Assembly (NCBI RefSeq): GCF_001269655.1
Contig: NZ_LHVE01000001.1
Coordinates: forward strand, 186,001 to 250,000
From: Pseudomonas thivervalensis
Lineage (GTDB): Bacteria > Pseudomonadota > Gammaproteobacteria > Pseudomonadales > Pseudomonadaceae
Length of the DNA stretch: 64,000 bases
Direction of reading: 5' to 3'
The first letter of the stretch is position 1. Every line of letters starts with the position of its first letter. The notes under the pieces are model-generated. The model searched no databases and was not told the DNA's origin. It saw only the letters and a program-made list of their open reading frames with translations. This document shows positions 1 to 9,169 of this stretch, piece after piece. Both the position numbers and the translations under genes were made by a program.

Positions 1-365
1 TGTAATTGCTCGCCGAAATACTGGCCGTGAAAAATGTTGTCACCCAGGATCAGGCACACCGAGTCGCTGCCAATGAACTGCTCGCCGATCAGGAACGCCT
101 GGGCCAGGCCATCGGGCGACGGCTGCTCGGCATAGCTGAATTTCACGCCAAACTGCTGGCCGTCGCCCAACAGGTTGCGGTATTGCGGCAGATCCTGGGG
201 AGTGGAAATCACCAGGATATCCTTGATGCCTGCGAGCATTAGCACCGAGATCGGGTAATAAATCATCGGTTTGTCATAAATCGGCAAGAGCTGCTTGGAA
301 ACCCCGAGGGTAATCGGGTGCAGGCGGGTGCCGGAACCGCCGGCCAGGACAATACCTTTCATCAT
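1..365 (-). CDS. rmlA: Glucose-1-phosphate thymidylyltransferase (partial, C-terminus off the left edge)
   Basis: The first step of dTDP-L-rhamnose synthesis joins glucose-1-phosphate and dTTP to give dTDP-glucose in the cytoplasm. The reverse strand encodes about 121 residues beginning [19 protein letters not shown], the nucleotidyltransferase signature with its GGSGTRL phosphate loop, followed by [15 protein letters not shown] and an ILGDNIFHG segment that carries the metal-binding Asp. Two adjacent ATGs lie at 365 and 362; the first overlaps the rmlB stop as ATGA, so the two genes are translationally coupled. About 170 residues are missing beyond base 1. The remaining rml genes are presumably further left. 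Confidence 0.95.
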   Translation of the reverse strand, partial: MMKGIVLAGGSGTRLHPITLGVSKQLLPIYDKPMIYYPISVLMLAGIKDILVISTPQDLPQYRNLLGDGQQFGVKFSYAEQPSPDGLAQAFLIGEQFIGSDSVCLILGDNIFHGQYFGEQL

Positions 366-1444
366 GCAATTGCATCCTTGTCGTCGAGCGAGCCCAGGCG
401 CTCGCCCTGATAACTGCCGTCCTGGACACGCTGGCACCACAGCAGGTTTTCCAGATACCACTGCACTGTCTTGCGCAGCCCGGTTTCGAAGGTTTCTTGA
501 GGTGTCCAGCCCAGCTCCCGTTCGATCTTGCTGGCGTCGATGGCGTAGCGCAGGTCATGACCGGGACGATCCTGGACGAAGCTGATCAGGTCGGCATAGT
601 GCTCGATGCCTTCGGGTTTGCATGGCGCCAGTTCTTCGAGCAGCGTGCAGATGCTGCGCACCACATCGATGTTTTTCTGCTCGTTGTGCCCGCCAATGTT
701 GTATGTCTCGCCGACCGCACCCTGGGTGACGACTTTGAGCAGCGCACGGGCATGGTCTTCAACGAACAGCCAGTCGCGCACTTGCTGACCGTTGCCATAG
801 ACCGGCAGCGGTTTACCGGCCAGCGCGTTGAGAATCACCAGGGGAATCAGTTTCTCGGGGAAGTGAAACGGCCCGTAGTTGTTCGAACAGTTGGTCAACA
901 GCACAGGCAAGCCGTAGGTGCGTTGCCAGGCGCGGACCAAGTGATCGGACGCCGCCTTGCTCGCCGAATACGGTGAGCTGGGGGCATAGGCGGTGGTTTC
1001 GGTGAACAGCTCATCCACGCCGTGCAAGTCGCCATACACCTCGTCGGTGGAGATGTGGTGGAAGCGAAACCCGCGCTTCTGCGGTTCGGCCAGGGCCTGC
1101 CAATAAGCGCGGGTGGCTTCCAGCAGGTTGTAGGTGCCCACGATGTTGGTCTGGATGAAGGCCGCCGGGCCATCGATGGAGCGGTCCACATGGGACTCGG
1201 CCGCCAAGTGCATGATGGCGTCAGGCTTGAATCGCGCCAGCACCGCACTGACGGTCGCCTGATCGACGATATCGGCCTGGACGAACTCGTAGCGGCTGTC
1301 GTGATCGATGCTGCTCAGGGACTCGAGATTGCCAGCGTACGTCAGCTTGTCGAGGTTCAGGACCTGATGCTCGGTGTCGAGAATCAAGTGCCGTATGAGC
1401 GCCGAACCGATGAAGCCAGCACCGCCAGTGATGAGAATGCGCAT
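362..1444 (-). CDS. rfbB: dTDP-glucose 4,6-dehydratase
   Basis: RmlB converts dTDP-glucose to dTDP-4-keto-6-deoxyglucose using bound NAD. The 360-residue product has the expected length and begins [16 protein letters not shown], the Rossmann glycine motif of extended short-chain dehydrogenases. The catalytic Tyr and Lys are in [12 protein letters not shown], and the family Asp-Glu pair is in STDEVYGDL. An upstream in-frame ATG at 1534 would add 30 residues ahead of the nucleotide fold and was rejected. It is the first gene seen of the rml operon and runs into rmlA by a 4-base overlap. Rhamnose made here would go to lipopolysaccharide, exopolysaccharide or rhamnolipid; the window does not show which. 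Confidence 0.96.
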   Translation of the reverse strand: MRILITGGAGFIGSALIRHLILDTEHQVLNLDKLTYAGNLESLSSIDHDSRYEFVQADIVDQATVSAVLARFKPDAIMHLAAESHVDRSIDGPAAFIQTNIVGTYNLLEATRAYWQALAEPQKRGFRFHHISTDEVYGDLHGVDELFTETTAYAPSSPYSASKAASDHLVRAWQRTYGLPVLLTNCSNNYGPFHFPEKLIPLVILNALAGKPLPVYGNGQQVRDWLFVEDHARALLKVVTQGAVGETYNIGGHNEQKNIDVVRSICTLLEELAPCKPEGIEHYADLISFVQDRPGHDLRYAIDASKIERELGWTPQETFETGLRKTVQWYLENLLWCQRVQDGSYQGERLGSLDDKDAIA

Positions 1445-1652
1445 CCAGTTAAGCCTTTTTTCCGTGGTACGACAAAGCATAGGAGCATAGCTTGTCGGCA
1501 TAGCGGGAGCGGTGCAAACGAATATGCCATCCACACACCGCCTCTACAGCGTCTTGGGAGGACTGTGCATATTTTTGAACAGGGGGGTTGCTTATTCCCT
1601 CGACTCAGTGGCGAGATAGGCATCCGAACAAAACCACTTCAGGGGTCGTTGT

Positions 1653-4565
1653 ATGCCACTCGCTACGTTGGTTCACCGTGCCAGTTTGCCAAGCCCACAG
1701 ATCAGCGCCGAGCAAGCGCTGGTGCTGCTGCGCTCGAATTACGGACTCAGCGGCGACCTGCGACCCCTTGGCAGCAACCAGGACCTCAACTACCGCGTCG
1801 ACAGCGAGCGCGGGCGCTTTGTGTTGAAAATTTGCCACGGCGACTACGCTGTCCAGGAAATCCAGGCCCAACATGCTGCCCTCAAGCAATTGGCCGGACA
1901 CGACGCGGTGAAAGTGCCACAGGTCATTGCGGCCATTAATGGGCAGGACTTGCTGACCTTGGACGTCGACGGCCAAGCGGTTCATATGCGCCTGCTGGAG
2001 TACATCGACGGCCAGTCCCTCACGCAACTCAAGCACCTGCCCCCCGAGCTTGTCACTGGCCTGGGCCGCCTGTGCGCGGAAATGGACCTGGCCCTGGCGA
2101 CATTCGACCACCCGGGCCTGGAGCGCACCCTGCAATGGGACGCGCGCCACGCCCCGGCCCTGGTCGAGTACCTGTTGCCTGTCATCGAGGATGAAACACG
2201 GCGCCATCGGGTCGCCGAGGTCGCGCAACAGGCCGAGCGGCGCTTGCAGCCGCTCAAGGCCAGCCTGCCGGTGCAAGCGATCCACATGGACATCACCGAC
2301 GACAACGTGGTCTGGCAGCGCGATGTCCAGCGCCAGTGGCAATTGCAGGGTGTCATCGATTTCGGCGACCTGGTCCGTACCTGGCGCATCACGGACTTGT
2401 CGGTGACCTGCGCGGCCCTGCTGCATCACGCCGATGGCGATCCGTTCTTCATCTTGCCGGCGATCAAGGCCTACCACGCGGTCAACCCCTTGCAGCGCCA
2501 GGAACTGTTGGCGCTGTGGCCGCTGATCGTGGCGCGCGCCGCGGTGCTGGTGCTCAGTGGTGAGCAGCAGGTTTCCATCGATCCGCAGAACCAATACAGC
2601 CGCGACAACCTGGCCCATGAGTGGGAAATTTTCCGAGTCGCCCACTCGGTGCCCTTCGAACTGATGGAGGCGGCGATTCTCAGCGCCGTCGGCCACAGCC
2701 TGCCGGCCATTGCCAGCGAGGGCTTTGCGCCGCTGTTGCCGACCCTGGTAGGGCGTGAGTTCGCCCTGATTGACCTGGGTGTGCTGAGCCCGCATTTCGA
2801 GGCCGGCAACTGGGAGCAGCCGGGAATCGATCAGCGCCTGCTGGATGAGGCCGCCGGGGTTCACGGCCTGGCTGCCAGTCGCTACGGGCAGTACCGCTTG
2901 TCTCGCACGCGACCGGACAGCGCCGCCGAACCCGACACTTATCCATTGCACGTGGCGTTGAGTGTTCCCCAAGGTACGCCGCTTGAATCACCGTTCGCCG
3001 GGGTCGTGCACAAGACCGCCGACGGCATGTTGCAACTGGACAGTACGCAATTGAGCGTGCGCTTGTGGGGCGTGACGTCGCCGCTGCATTCCGGCGCGGC
3101 GCTGGTCAAGGGGCAGGTGCTGGGCGAAGTGACGGGGCCGTTGCAGGTCCAGCTGTGCCGGGGCGCCCAGGTGAATCCGCCGCTGTTCTGCACGCCCTCC
3201 AGGGCCCTGGCCTGGCAGGCGCTTTGCCCGTCGCCAGCGGTTCTGCTGGGGCTGGCGTGCGATGCCGAGCCGGAGGTCGATCCCGAGGCGTTGCTGGCCC
3301 GGCGCGATGCGAGCTTTGCCCGTTCGCAGAAGCACTACTACGTCGATCCGCCGCGTATCGAGCGTGGCTGGCGCAACCACCTGATCGACATGCAGGGCCG
3401 CTCTTACCTGGACATGCTCAACAACGTTGCGGTGCTGGGCCATGGCCATCCACGCATGGCGGCAGTGGCTGCCCGGCAATGGTCGCTGCTCAATACCAAC
3501 TCGCGGTTCCACTACGCAGCAATCGCTGAGTTTTCCGAGCGCCTGCTGGCGCTGTCGCCGTCCAACATGGACCGCGTGTTCCTGGTCAACAGCGGCACCG
3601 AGGCCAACGACCTGGCGATCCGCCTGGCCTGGGCCTACAGCGGCGGACGGGACATGCTCAGCGTGCTGGAGGCTTACCACGGCTGGTCGGTGGCGGCCGA
3701 TGCGGTGTCGACCTCCATCGCCGACAACCCCCAGGCCCTGAGCAGTCGCCCGGACTGGGTGCACCCGGTGACAGCACCGAACACCTATCGCGGTGAATTC
3801 CGTGGCCCCGACAGTGCGCCGGACTACGTGCGCAGCGTCGAACATAACCTGGCGAAAATTGCCGAGAGCAAGCGCCAACTCGCGGGTTTCATCTGCGAGC
3901 CGGTGTATGGCAACGCCGGTGGGATCGCACTGCCGCCCGGTTACCTGAAACAGGTCTACGCAATGGTGCGCGAGCGCGGTGGGGTGTGCATCGCCGACGA
4001 GGTGCAGGTCGGTTACGGGCGCATGGGCGAGTTTTTCTGGGGGTTCGAAGAGCAAGGCGTGGTGCCGGACATCATCACCATGGCCAAGGGCATGGGCAAC
4101 GGCCAGCCGCTGGGCGCGGTTATCACCCGTCGGGAAATCGCCGAGGCGCTGGAGGCCGAGGGGTATTTCTTCTCGTCGGCCGGTGGCAGCCCGGTCAGTT
4201 GCCAGATCGGCATGGCGGTGCTCGATGTCATGGAGCAAGACAATCTCTGGGAAAACGCCCGGGTGGTTGGCGGGCATTTCAAGGCCAGGCTGGAGGCCCT
4301 GATCGACCGATATCCATTGGTCGGCGCGGTGCATGGCTCTGGGTTCTACCTGGGCGTGGAGCTGATCCGCAACCGTGACACCCTGGAGCCGGCCACTGAA
4401 GAAACCACGGCGTTGTGCAATCGCCTTCGGGAATTGGGGATCTTCATGCAGCCGACCGGCGATTACCTGAATATCCTCAAGATCAAACCGCCGATGGTGA
4501 CCACGCGTCAGAGTGTGGATTTCTTTGTCGATATGCTGGCCAAGGTATTGGACGAGGGGCTGTAA
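1653..4565 (+). CDS. Fused phosphotransferase / M23-like / class III aminotransferase protein
   Basis: This 970-residue protein has three parts. Residues about 20-330 are an aminoglycoside-phosphotransferase-like kinase with the catalytic loop HMDITDDN near 211. Residues about 400-510 resemble an M23/biotinyl-type beta hybrid domain (LESPFAGVVHK). Residues about 540-965 are a class III PLP enzyme with the Schiff-base lysine at 812 in TMAKGMGNGQP. In mammals the separate kinase and PLP lyase homologues (hydroxylysine kinase; phosphohydroxylysine and phosphoethanolamine phospho-lyases) act in sequence on amino alcohols. By inference this fusion phosphorylates a hydroxyl and then removes phosphate and ammonia; the substrate is unknown. 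The start has the SD-like AGGGG about 7 bases upstream. Agmatine deiminase follows 254 bases later. Confidence 0.85.
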   Translation: MPLATLVHRASLPSPQISAEQALVLLRSNYGLSGDLRPLGSNQDLNYRVDSERGRFVLKICHGDYAVQEIQAQHAALKQLAGHDAVKVPQVIAAINGQDLLTLDVDGQAVHMRLLEYIDGQSLTQLKHLPPELVTGLGRLCAEMDLALATFDHPGLERTLQWDARHAPALVEYLLPVIEDETRRHRVAEVAQQAERRLQPLKASLPVQAIHMDITDDNVVWQRDVQRQWQLQGVIDFGDLVRTWRITDLSVTCAALLHHADGDPFFILPAIKAYHAVNPLQRQELLALWPLIVARAAVLVLSGEQQVSIDPQNQYSRDNLAHEWEIFRVAHSVPFELMEAAILSAVGHSLPAIASEGFAPLLPTLVGREFALIDLGVLSPHFEAGNWEQPGIDQRLLDEAAGVHGLAASRYGQYRLSRTRPDSAAEPDTYPLHVALSVPQGTPLESPFAGVVHKTADGMLQLDSTQLSVRLWGVTSPLHSGAALVKGQVLGEVTGPLQVQLCRGAQVNPPLFCTPSRALAWQALCPSPAVLLGLACDAEPEVDPEALLARRDASFARSQKHYYVDPPRIERGWRNHLIDMQGRSYLDMLNNVAVLGHGHPRMAAVAARQWSLLNTNSRFHYAAIAEFSERLLALSPSNMDRVFLVNSGTEANDLAIRLAWAYSGGRDMLSVLEAYHGWSVAADAVSTSIADNPQALSSRPDWVHPVTAPNTYRGEFRGPDSAPDYVRSVEHNLAKIAESKRQLAGFICEPVYGNAGGIALPPGYLKQVYAMVRERGGVCIADEVQVGYGRMGEFFWGFEEQGVVPDIITMAKGMGNGQPLGAVITRREIAEALEAEGYFFSSAGGSPVSCQIGMAVLDVMEQDNLWENARVVGGHFKARLEALIDRYPLVGAVHGSGFYLGVELIRNRDTLEPATEETTALCNRLRELGIFMQPTGDYLNILKIKPPMVTTRQSVDFFVDMLAKVLDEGL

Positions 4566-4594
4566 TCGATCTGGAATGCCAAGCTGTTCCCCCG

Positions 4595-4683
4595 TGTGGG
4601 AGCGAGCTTGCTCGCGATGAGGGTGTCCAAGCCGATATTCATTTGGCTGACCTGCCGCCATCGCGAGCAAGCTCGCTCCCACA
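4595..4683. repeat. Paired REP elements (REPIN)
   Basis: Two copies of a REP sequence face each other: GTGGGAGCGAGCTTGCTCGC and, about 50 bases on, its reverse complement. Each copy is itself palindromic around GAGCGAGCTTGCTCGC. The same doublet recurs at 6451, 47835, 58595 and 60003. It lies between the kinase/aminotransferase gene and aguA and could fold into a long stem that stops transcription or protects the mRNA end. Confidence 0.93.
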
Positions 4684-4819
4684 GGGGTTGGGGGTGTTCT
4701 AAATCGATTTTTGTCGGCTTTTTTTGACAAAATTTTCATAGGTTTTAGTTTTGGTGGCTTTATTAGTCGATATTTATCGTTTATAAAGTTGCCACTGCCC
4801 ATCGCCCAGGAGATGACCC

Positions 4820-5926
4820 ATGACAACGTTGCACAGCACTCCGCGCGCGGATGGTTTCCACATGCCAGCCGAGTGGGCGACCCAGACCCAGGTCTGGATG
4901 ATCTGGCCCGAGCGCCCGGACAACTGGCGCCTGGGCGGCAAGCCCGCGCAGGCTGCCCACGTGGCGGTCGCCAAGGCCATCGCCCGTTTCGAACCGGTGA
5001 CCGTGGCGGTGTCTGCGGCCCAATACGAAAATGCCCGGGCGCGCCTCGATGTGCCGAATATCCGCCTGGTGGAAATGTCCAGCGATGACGCCTGGGTCCG
5101 CGATACCGGTCCTACGTTCGTGATCAATGACAGCGGTGAAGTGCGCGGCGTCGACTGGGATTTCAACGCCTGGGGCGGTTTTGACGGCGGCCTGTACGCA
5201 CCGTGGAACCGTGATTCGCAGGTGGCCGGCAAGATCCTCGAGATCGAACGCAGCCCGCGTTATCGCACCGAAGGTTTCGTGCTTGAGGGTGGGTCGATCC
5301 ATGTCGATGGCGAAGGCACCCTGATCACCACCGAGGAGTGCCTGCTCAACCGTAATCGCAACCCGCACATGAGCCGCGAGGAGATCGAGGCGGTGCTCAG
5401 CGCGCAATTGGCGGTGGACAAAATCATCTGGCTGCCGGACGGTCTGTTCAATGACGAAACCGACGGCCATGTGGATAACTTCTGTTGCTACGTGCGTCCC
5501 GGCGAAGTCTTGCTTGCCTGGACCGACGACCCGCAAAACCCCAACTACACTCGCTGCCATGCGGCGATGGATGTGCTGCAAAACAGCACTGACGCCAAGG
5601 GGCGCTCGTTCACAGTGCATAAAATGCCGATTCCGGGGCCGCTGTATGCCACCGAAGAAGAATGTGCAGGCGTGGATGCGGTGGAGGGATCCCAGGAACG
5701 CAATCCTAGCGTGCGACTGGCCGGTTCCTATGTAAATTTCCTGATCGTCAACGGCGGCATCATCGCGCCGAGTTTTGACGATCCGCTGGATGTTCCGGCC
5801 AGGGACATCCTGCAGGCGCTGTTCCCGCAGCACGAAGTGGTCATGGTGCCGGGCCGCGAACTGTTACTGGGCGGCGGCAACATCCATTGCCTTACCCAAC
5901 AGCAACCCGCGCCGCGCGCAAAATGA
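4820..5926 (+). CDS. aguA: Agmatine deiminase
   Basis: AguA hydrolyses agmatine to N-carbamoylputrescine and ammonia, a step of arginine decarboxylase-derived putrescine synthesis or agmatine use. The 368-residue protein is full length for the family. It shows the guanidine-modifying fold motifs [20 protein letters not shown] and the catalytic Cys357 in GGGNIHC. A clear AGGAGA lies about 6 bases upstream of the ATG. aguB, the usual partner, is not adjacent; instead the upstream neighbour is the kinase/aminotransferase fusion, on the same strand but separated by a REP pair, so joint transcription is uncertain. Confidence 0.97.
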   Translation: MTTLHSTPRADGFHMPAEWATQTQVWMIWPERPDNWRLGGKPAQAAHVAVAKAIARFEPVTVAVSAAQYENARARLDVPNIRLVEMSSDDAWVRDTGPTFVINDSGEVRGVDWDFNAWGGFDGGLYAPWNRDSQVAGKILEIERSPRYRTEGFVLEGGSIHVDGEGTLITTEECLLNRNRNPHMSREEIEAVLSAQLAVDKIIWLPDGLFNDETDGHVDNFCCYVRPGEVLLAWTDDPQNPNYTRCHAAMDVLQNSTDAKGRSFTVHKMPIPGPLYATEEECAGVDAVEGSQERNPSVRLAGSYVNFLIVNGGIIAPSFDDPLDVPARDILQALFPQHEVVMVPGRELLLGGGNIHCLTQQQPAPRAK

Positions 5927-5996
5927 GTGGCGATGTAACAGCCTGGTGATATCGCCTGCGCCGGCTCTAGTCGGCCATTTTGGATCCATCCTGGTA

Positions 5997-6031
5997 AAAC
6001 CCGCGGTCCAATTGGGCTGTGGGTTTTTTTG
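5997..6031 (+). terminator. Rho-independent terminator after aguA
   Basis: AAAACCCGC pairs with the GTGGGTTTT arm and is followed by a run of T. It is about 70 bases after the aguA stop and before the next small gene. Confidence 0.7.
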
Positions 6032-6169
6032 TGTCAGCCGTAGGTCGCCGTGGATACATTGGCATAGCTCTTGTATCGGTCCAGCGGCAGTTCCGGGGAA
6101 GGGAGCTGAGTTGTTTTGTCATAAACCTTGGATAAATTAGCCGCTCATCAACCAGGAGAGGGCGCTGGA

Positions 6170-6370
6170 ATGAATATGACAAGCGAGCGCACATGCCATC
6201 CCTTGGCCGTTAATGGTGAGTCGCTTCAAGCTTTGGCGCAGTGGTTGAAGTCCAACGGAACGCGTCAGATCAGAGAACCTGATCCGCGCCGGATGATCGT
6301 TGAGCGCTACCCCGTTGGCCTGTTCAGCGAGGCGGAGTTGGAAGCGTTGTGGGATGTGATGCAAGGATAG
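6170..6370 (+). CDS. Small conserved-looking hypothetical protein (66 aa)
   Basis: I do not recognise a named family. The ATG at 6170 is chosen over an upstream alternative because AGGAGA lies about 10 bases before it. The product is acidic to neutral and soluble, without signal peptide or membrane segment. Its C-terminal half (RMIVERYPVGLFSEAELEALWDVM) looks like a short helical unit. A strong terminator immediately follows, so the gene has its own transcription unit. Confidence 0.7.
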   Translation: MNMTSERTCHPLAVNGESLQALAQWLKSNGTRQIREPDPRRMIVERYPVGLFSEAELEALWDVMQG

Positions 6371-6386
6371 AATTCGACGGATTGAT

Positions 6387-6420
6387 AAAAAGCGCTGGCC
6401 GGAATGGCAGCGCTTTTTTT
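6387..6420 (+). terminator. Rho-independent terminator
   Basis: AAAAAGCGCTG pairs with CAGCGCTTTTT around a short loop, followed by seven T. It closes the 66-residue gene just upstream. Confidence 0.85.
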
Positions 6421-6450
6421 GTGTCCGCTGGCTTTCAATTCGCACAAACC

Positions 6451-6542
6451 CCTGTGGGAGCGAGCTTGCTCGCGATCGCGGTGGGTCAATAACACAGATG
6501 TTGACTGACACACTGCCATCGCGAGCAAGCTCGCTCCCACAG
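6451..6542. repeat. Paired REP elements (REPIN)
   Basis: An inverted pair of the GAGCGAGCTTGCTCGC element with the same outer CTGTGGGAG flanks as the copy at 4595. It fills the gap between two terminated units. Confidence 0.93.
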
Positions 6543-6668
6543 TGGGGTGGGGTTTAGCGGGACATTCGACCGATCCACGAAACACACTGAAAACCATTCC
6601 GGCGTTTTTCCGTAGCGCTGTCGAGGCTACCCTGCGGTCATTGAATTTTCATGGCTAGCGGAGTTTCC

Positions 6669-7340
6669 ATGACCACCCTTCATTACCTCTACGACCCGCT
6701 GTGTGGCTGGTGCTACGGTGCCAAACCGCTGGTGCAGGCGGCCCAGGCCGTATTGCCGGTGATCCTGCATGGCGGCGGCATGATGACCGATGCCAATCGC
6801 CAGCAGGTCTCGCCACAATTGCGCAATTACGTGATGCCCCACGACCGGCGCATCGCTGAATATTCCGGGCAGCCCTTTGGCGAGGCCTATTTCGACGGGT
6901 TGCTGCGCGACCATAGCGCGATGTTCGATTCGGCGCCGCCGACCGCTGCCATCCTTGCGGCTGAACAGCTCGGCGGCCGCGGCCTGGAACTGCTCGGACG
7001 GCTGCAAACCGCCCACTACGTCGAGGGCCGGCGCATCGCGGACGAAGCCGTCCTGCTGGAGCTCGCTCAGTCCATCGGCCTGCCGGCCCAGGCGTTCTTG
7101 GCGGCGTTGCGCGCGGCTGCTGTGCAAAGGCATATCGAGGCCAGTCGCGCCTTGCTGCACCAAGTCGGTGGCCAGGGCTTTCCAACCTTCGCCTTGGAGC
7201 AGGACGGCCAGTTCACGCTGATCGACATCGGTCCCTGGTTCGGCAAGCCTGAAGTATTTGCCCGATGGTTGAAGCAAGCCGTTCCGGAGCAGGCCTCTGC
7301 GCCCTCCATGGCTTGCGGCCTGGATGGCTGTTCGATTTGA
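6669..7340 (+). CDS. DsbA-family thioredoxin-fold protein
   Basis: This 223-residue cytoplasmic protein begins with a thioredoxin strand and a CGWC active site at residues 12-15 (YDPLCGWCYGAKP), then the helical insertion typical of DsbA/2-hydroxychromene-2-carboxylate isomerase relatives. The cis-proline loop is in GGQGFPTFAL. No signal peptide is seen, so it is not classical periplasmic DsbA; a cytosolic disulfide reductase or isomerase, or a FrnE-like protein, is more likely. GCGGAG lies about 6 bases before ATG 6669; the upstream in-frame alternative at 6651 lacks a site. Confidence 0.88.
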   Translation: MTTLHYLYDPLCGWCYGAKPLVQAAQAVLPVILHGGGMMTDANRQQVSPQLRNYVMPHDRRIAEYSGQPFGEAYFDGLLRDHSAMFDSAPPTAAILAAEQLGGRGLELLGRLQTAHYVEGRRIADEAVLLELAQSIGLPAQAFLAALRAAAVQRHIEASRALLHQVGGQGFPTFALEQDGQFTLIDIGPWFGKPEVFARWLKQAVPEQASAPSMACGLDGCSI

Positions 7341-7385
7341 TCTGTTCTTAGACGTTTTTTGCCTAATTACAGACGATTCACGAAA

Positions 7386-7415
7386 TTGACACACGGTTAA
7401 GGGCGCGACTAGGAT
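7386..7415 (+). promoter_or_regulatory. Probable sigma-70 promoter
   Basis: A perfect -35 box TTGACA at 7386-7391 is followed after 18 bases by TAGGAT at 7410-7415. Transcription would begin near 7422, just upstream of the hairpin-ended leader or small RNA described next. Confidence 0.5.
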
Positions 7416-7421
7416 TCGTCC

Positions 7422-7497
7422 TACGCCTGTGGCTAACAGCCATGACTCTTAAATAATAAAAGGGCCCGACACGATCAGACGTGGGCGGGCCTTTTCA
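7422..7497 (+). ncRNA. Candidate small RNA or attenuating leader upstream of the porin gene
   Basis: About 75 bases lie between the promoter at 7386-7415 and a GC-rich stem ending in TTTT (arms near 7458-7468 and 7486-7495). The transcript would contain a short GGCT/AGCC hairpin, then a single-stranded A/U-rich stretch AAATAATAAA that suits Hfq, then the terminator. This is the layout of an Hfq-dependent small RNA. It could instead be a premature terminator in the 170-base leader of the porin. No coding sequence fits the interval. The assignment is inference. Confidence 0.4.
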
Positions 7498-7590
7498 TTA
7501 TTTTCAGGAGCAAGAGTCCGAAAAAGAGCGCAAAAGCGCCATTTCGGCTGCTCGCCGCGGTGCGTATCAACCCGTATAAGGAAAATAATC

Positions 7591-8877
7591 ATGTTGAACA
7601 AGCGCATTAGTTTGATCGCACTGGGGATCTTGAGCACGACACACGCCATGGCCAACGACCAGGCAGAGTCCAAGGGGTTCGTTGAAGACAGCAGCTTGAA
7701 AGTGCTGTTGCGCAACGCTTATATCAACCGCGACTACAAAGACGGCAACGAGGACAAGGCCGAATGGGGCCAGGCGGCCATCGGTACGTTCTCGTCCGGT
7801 TTCACCCAAGGCACGGTGGGCGTGGGTGTCGATGCCTTCGGCCTGTACGCGTTGCGTCTGGACGGCGGCAAGGGCCGTAGCGGTGCGCAAGGCATCGATT
7901 TCTTCAAGCAAGGTGACAGCGGCAGCGCGGCCGATGACTTGTCCAAGTTCGGTGCAGCAGTCAAATTCCGCGTCTCCAATACCGTACTGGCCTACGGCGA
8001 CCAGATGCCGGCCCTGCCGGTGCTGAGCTATGACAACTCGCGCCTGCTGCCGGAAAGCTACACCGGCACGCTGGTCACCTCCAAGGAGATCAAGGGCCTG
8101 GAACTGAATGCCGGCCGTTTCACCGCCGAATCGCGCAAGAGCGCCGAAGGTCGTGACAGCGGTGGCCTGAAGTCGATCAATGTATTGGGCGGCAGCTATC
8201 AATTCACCGAGCAATTCAAGGCTTCGCTCTACGCTTCGGATGTCGAAGACGTATTGAAGAAGCAATACGTGAACGCCAACTACGTGTTCCCGCTGGCCAA
8301 GGATCAGTCCCTGACCCTGGACTTCAATGGTTATCGCACCAAGCTGGACGACAGCTACGTTCGCGAAAACAACGTCACCGGCGACGACAACAAGATCTGG
8401 AGCCTGGCCGCCACTTTCGCCACCGGTCCGCACAGCTTCACGCTCGCCCACCAGCGCAGCACCGGCGACAGCAACCTGGGTTATGCGTATGGCGGTTATC
8501 AGCGCGGGCAGAACCGAGTGGGTGATGGCGGTAACACGATCTACCTGGCCAACTCCTACTGGTCCGACTTCAACGCTGAAGATGAGCGCAGCTGGCAGTT
8601 GGGCTACGGCCTGGACTTCACCACCTTCGGTGTACCGGGCCTGACCTATAACGTCGCTTATGTGCGTGGCGATAACATCACCACGTCCACCAGCGAAGGC
8701 GGTACCGAGCGCGAGATCTTCAACCAGTTCAAGTACGTGGTCCAGAGCGGCCCGGCCAAGGACTTGAGCGTCAGGTTGCGCAGTTCTGTGTTGCGGGTGT
8801 CGCAGAAGTCCAGCGAGTACAACGTCAGCGGCAATGAGCTGCGGGTGTTCGTGGATTACCCGATCAGCGTCTTCTGA
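7591..8877 (+). CDS. OprD-family outer membrane porin
   Basis: This 428-residue protein has a basic N-terminus, a hydrophobic stretch and an AMA signal-peptidase site, then alternating beta-strand sequence and an aromatic C-terminus (YPISVF) as used for outer-membrane insertion. Family features are SSLKVLLRNAYINRDYK near the start and GVDAFGLYALRLDGGKG. OprD-family channels take up amino acids, peptides or aromatic acids, but which one cannot be read from sequence alone. AAGGA precedes the ATG. The A-rich AAGGAAAATAAT at the ribosome site might be an Hfq/Crc target, which is inference. A palindromic REP ends the unit. Confidence 0.92.
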   Translation: MLNKRISLIALGILSTTHAMANDQAESKGFVEDSSLKVLLRNAYINRDYKDGNEDKAEWGQAAIGTFSSGFTQGTVGVGVDAFGLYALRLDGGKGRSGAQGIDFFKQGDSGSAADDLSKFGAAVKFRVSNTVLAYGDQMPALPVLSYDNSRLLPESYTGTLVTSKEIKGLELNAGRFTAESRKSAEGRDSGGLKSINVLGGSYQFTEQFKASLYASDVEDVLKKQYVNANYVFPLAKDQSLTLDFNGYRTKLDDSYVRENNVTGDDNKIWSLAATFATGPHSFTLAHQRSTGDSNLGYAYGGYQRGQNRVGDGGNTIYLANSYWSDFNAEDERSWQLGYGLDFTTFGVPGLTYNVAYVRGDNITTSTSEGGTEREIFNQFKYVVQSGPAKDLSVRLRSSVLRVSQKSSEYNVSGNELRVFVDYPISVF

Positions 8878-8903
8878 TGCCTGATCAGGTTGTAAGCCGA
8901 TAA

Positions 8904-8939
8904 AACCGTGGCGAGGGAGCAAGCTCCCTCGCCACGGTT
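8904..8939. repeat. Palindromic REP-like element, possible terminator
   Basis: A near-perfect palindrome around GCGAGGGAGCAAGCTCCCTCGC, a second REP class in this window (also at 14211, 16013 and 55535). It lies about 27 bases after the porin stop and could act as its terminator. Confidence 0.8.
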
Positions 8940-9169
8940 GATTCATGCCTGCCTGAAGTGAACAGCATTGCGACGCCAAGCTCGGGTTCTTTTGGCTTCT
9001 AGCCCAAGAAAAGCCGCTGAAACTGCTTGTTTTCCCGAGAAAAAGTCGTATTCATGTAATGTTGCCCACCGTTTCAAGCGCCGCTTGAAATGCCTCAAAT
9101 ACTTTCTCATGGACGTAAATCCTGCACCTACTAGATTAGGCCGCTCAATGCAGTGGAGACCTATGAAAA

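Noticed and set aside
2988..4826. Long reverse open frame (over 600 codons) opposite the kinase/aminotransferase gene
   Set aside because: It is a GC-rich shadow in the antisense frame: His/Arg/Gln-rich, no ribosome site, no domain, and the forward protein has clear motifs.
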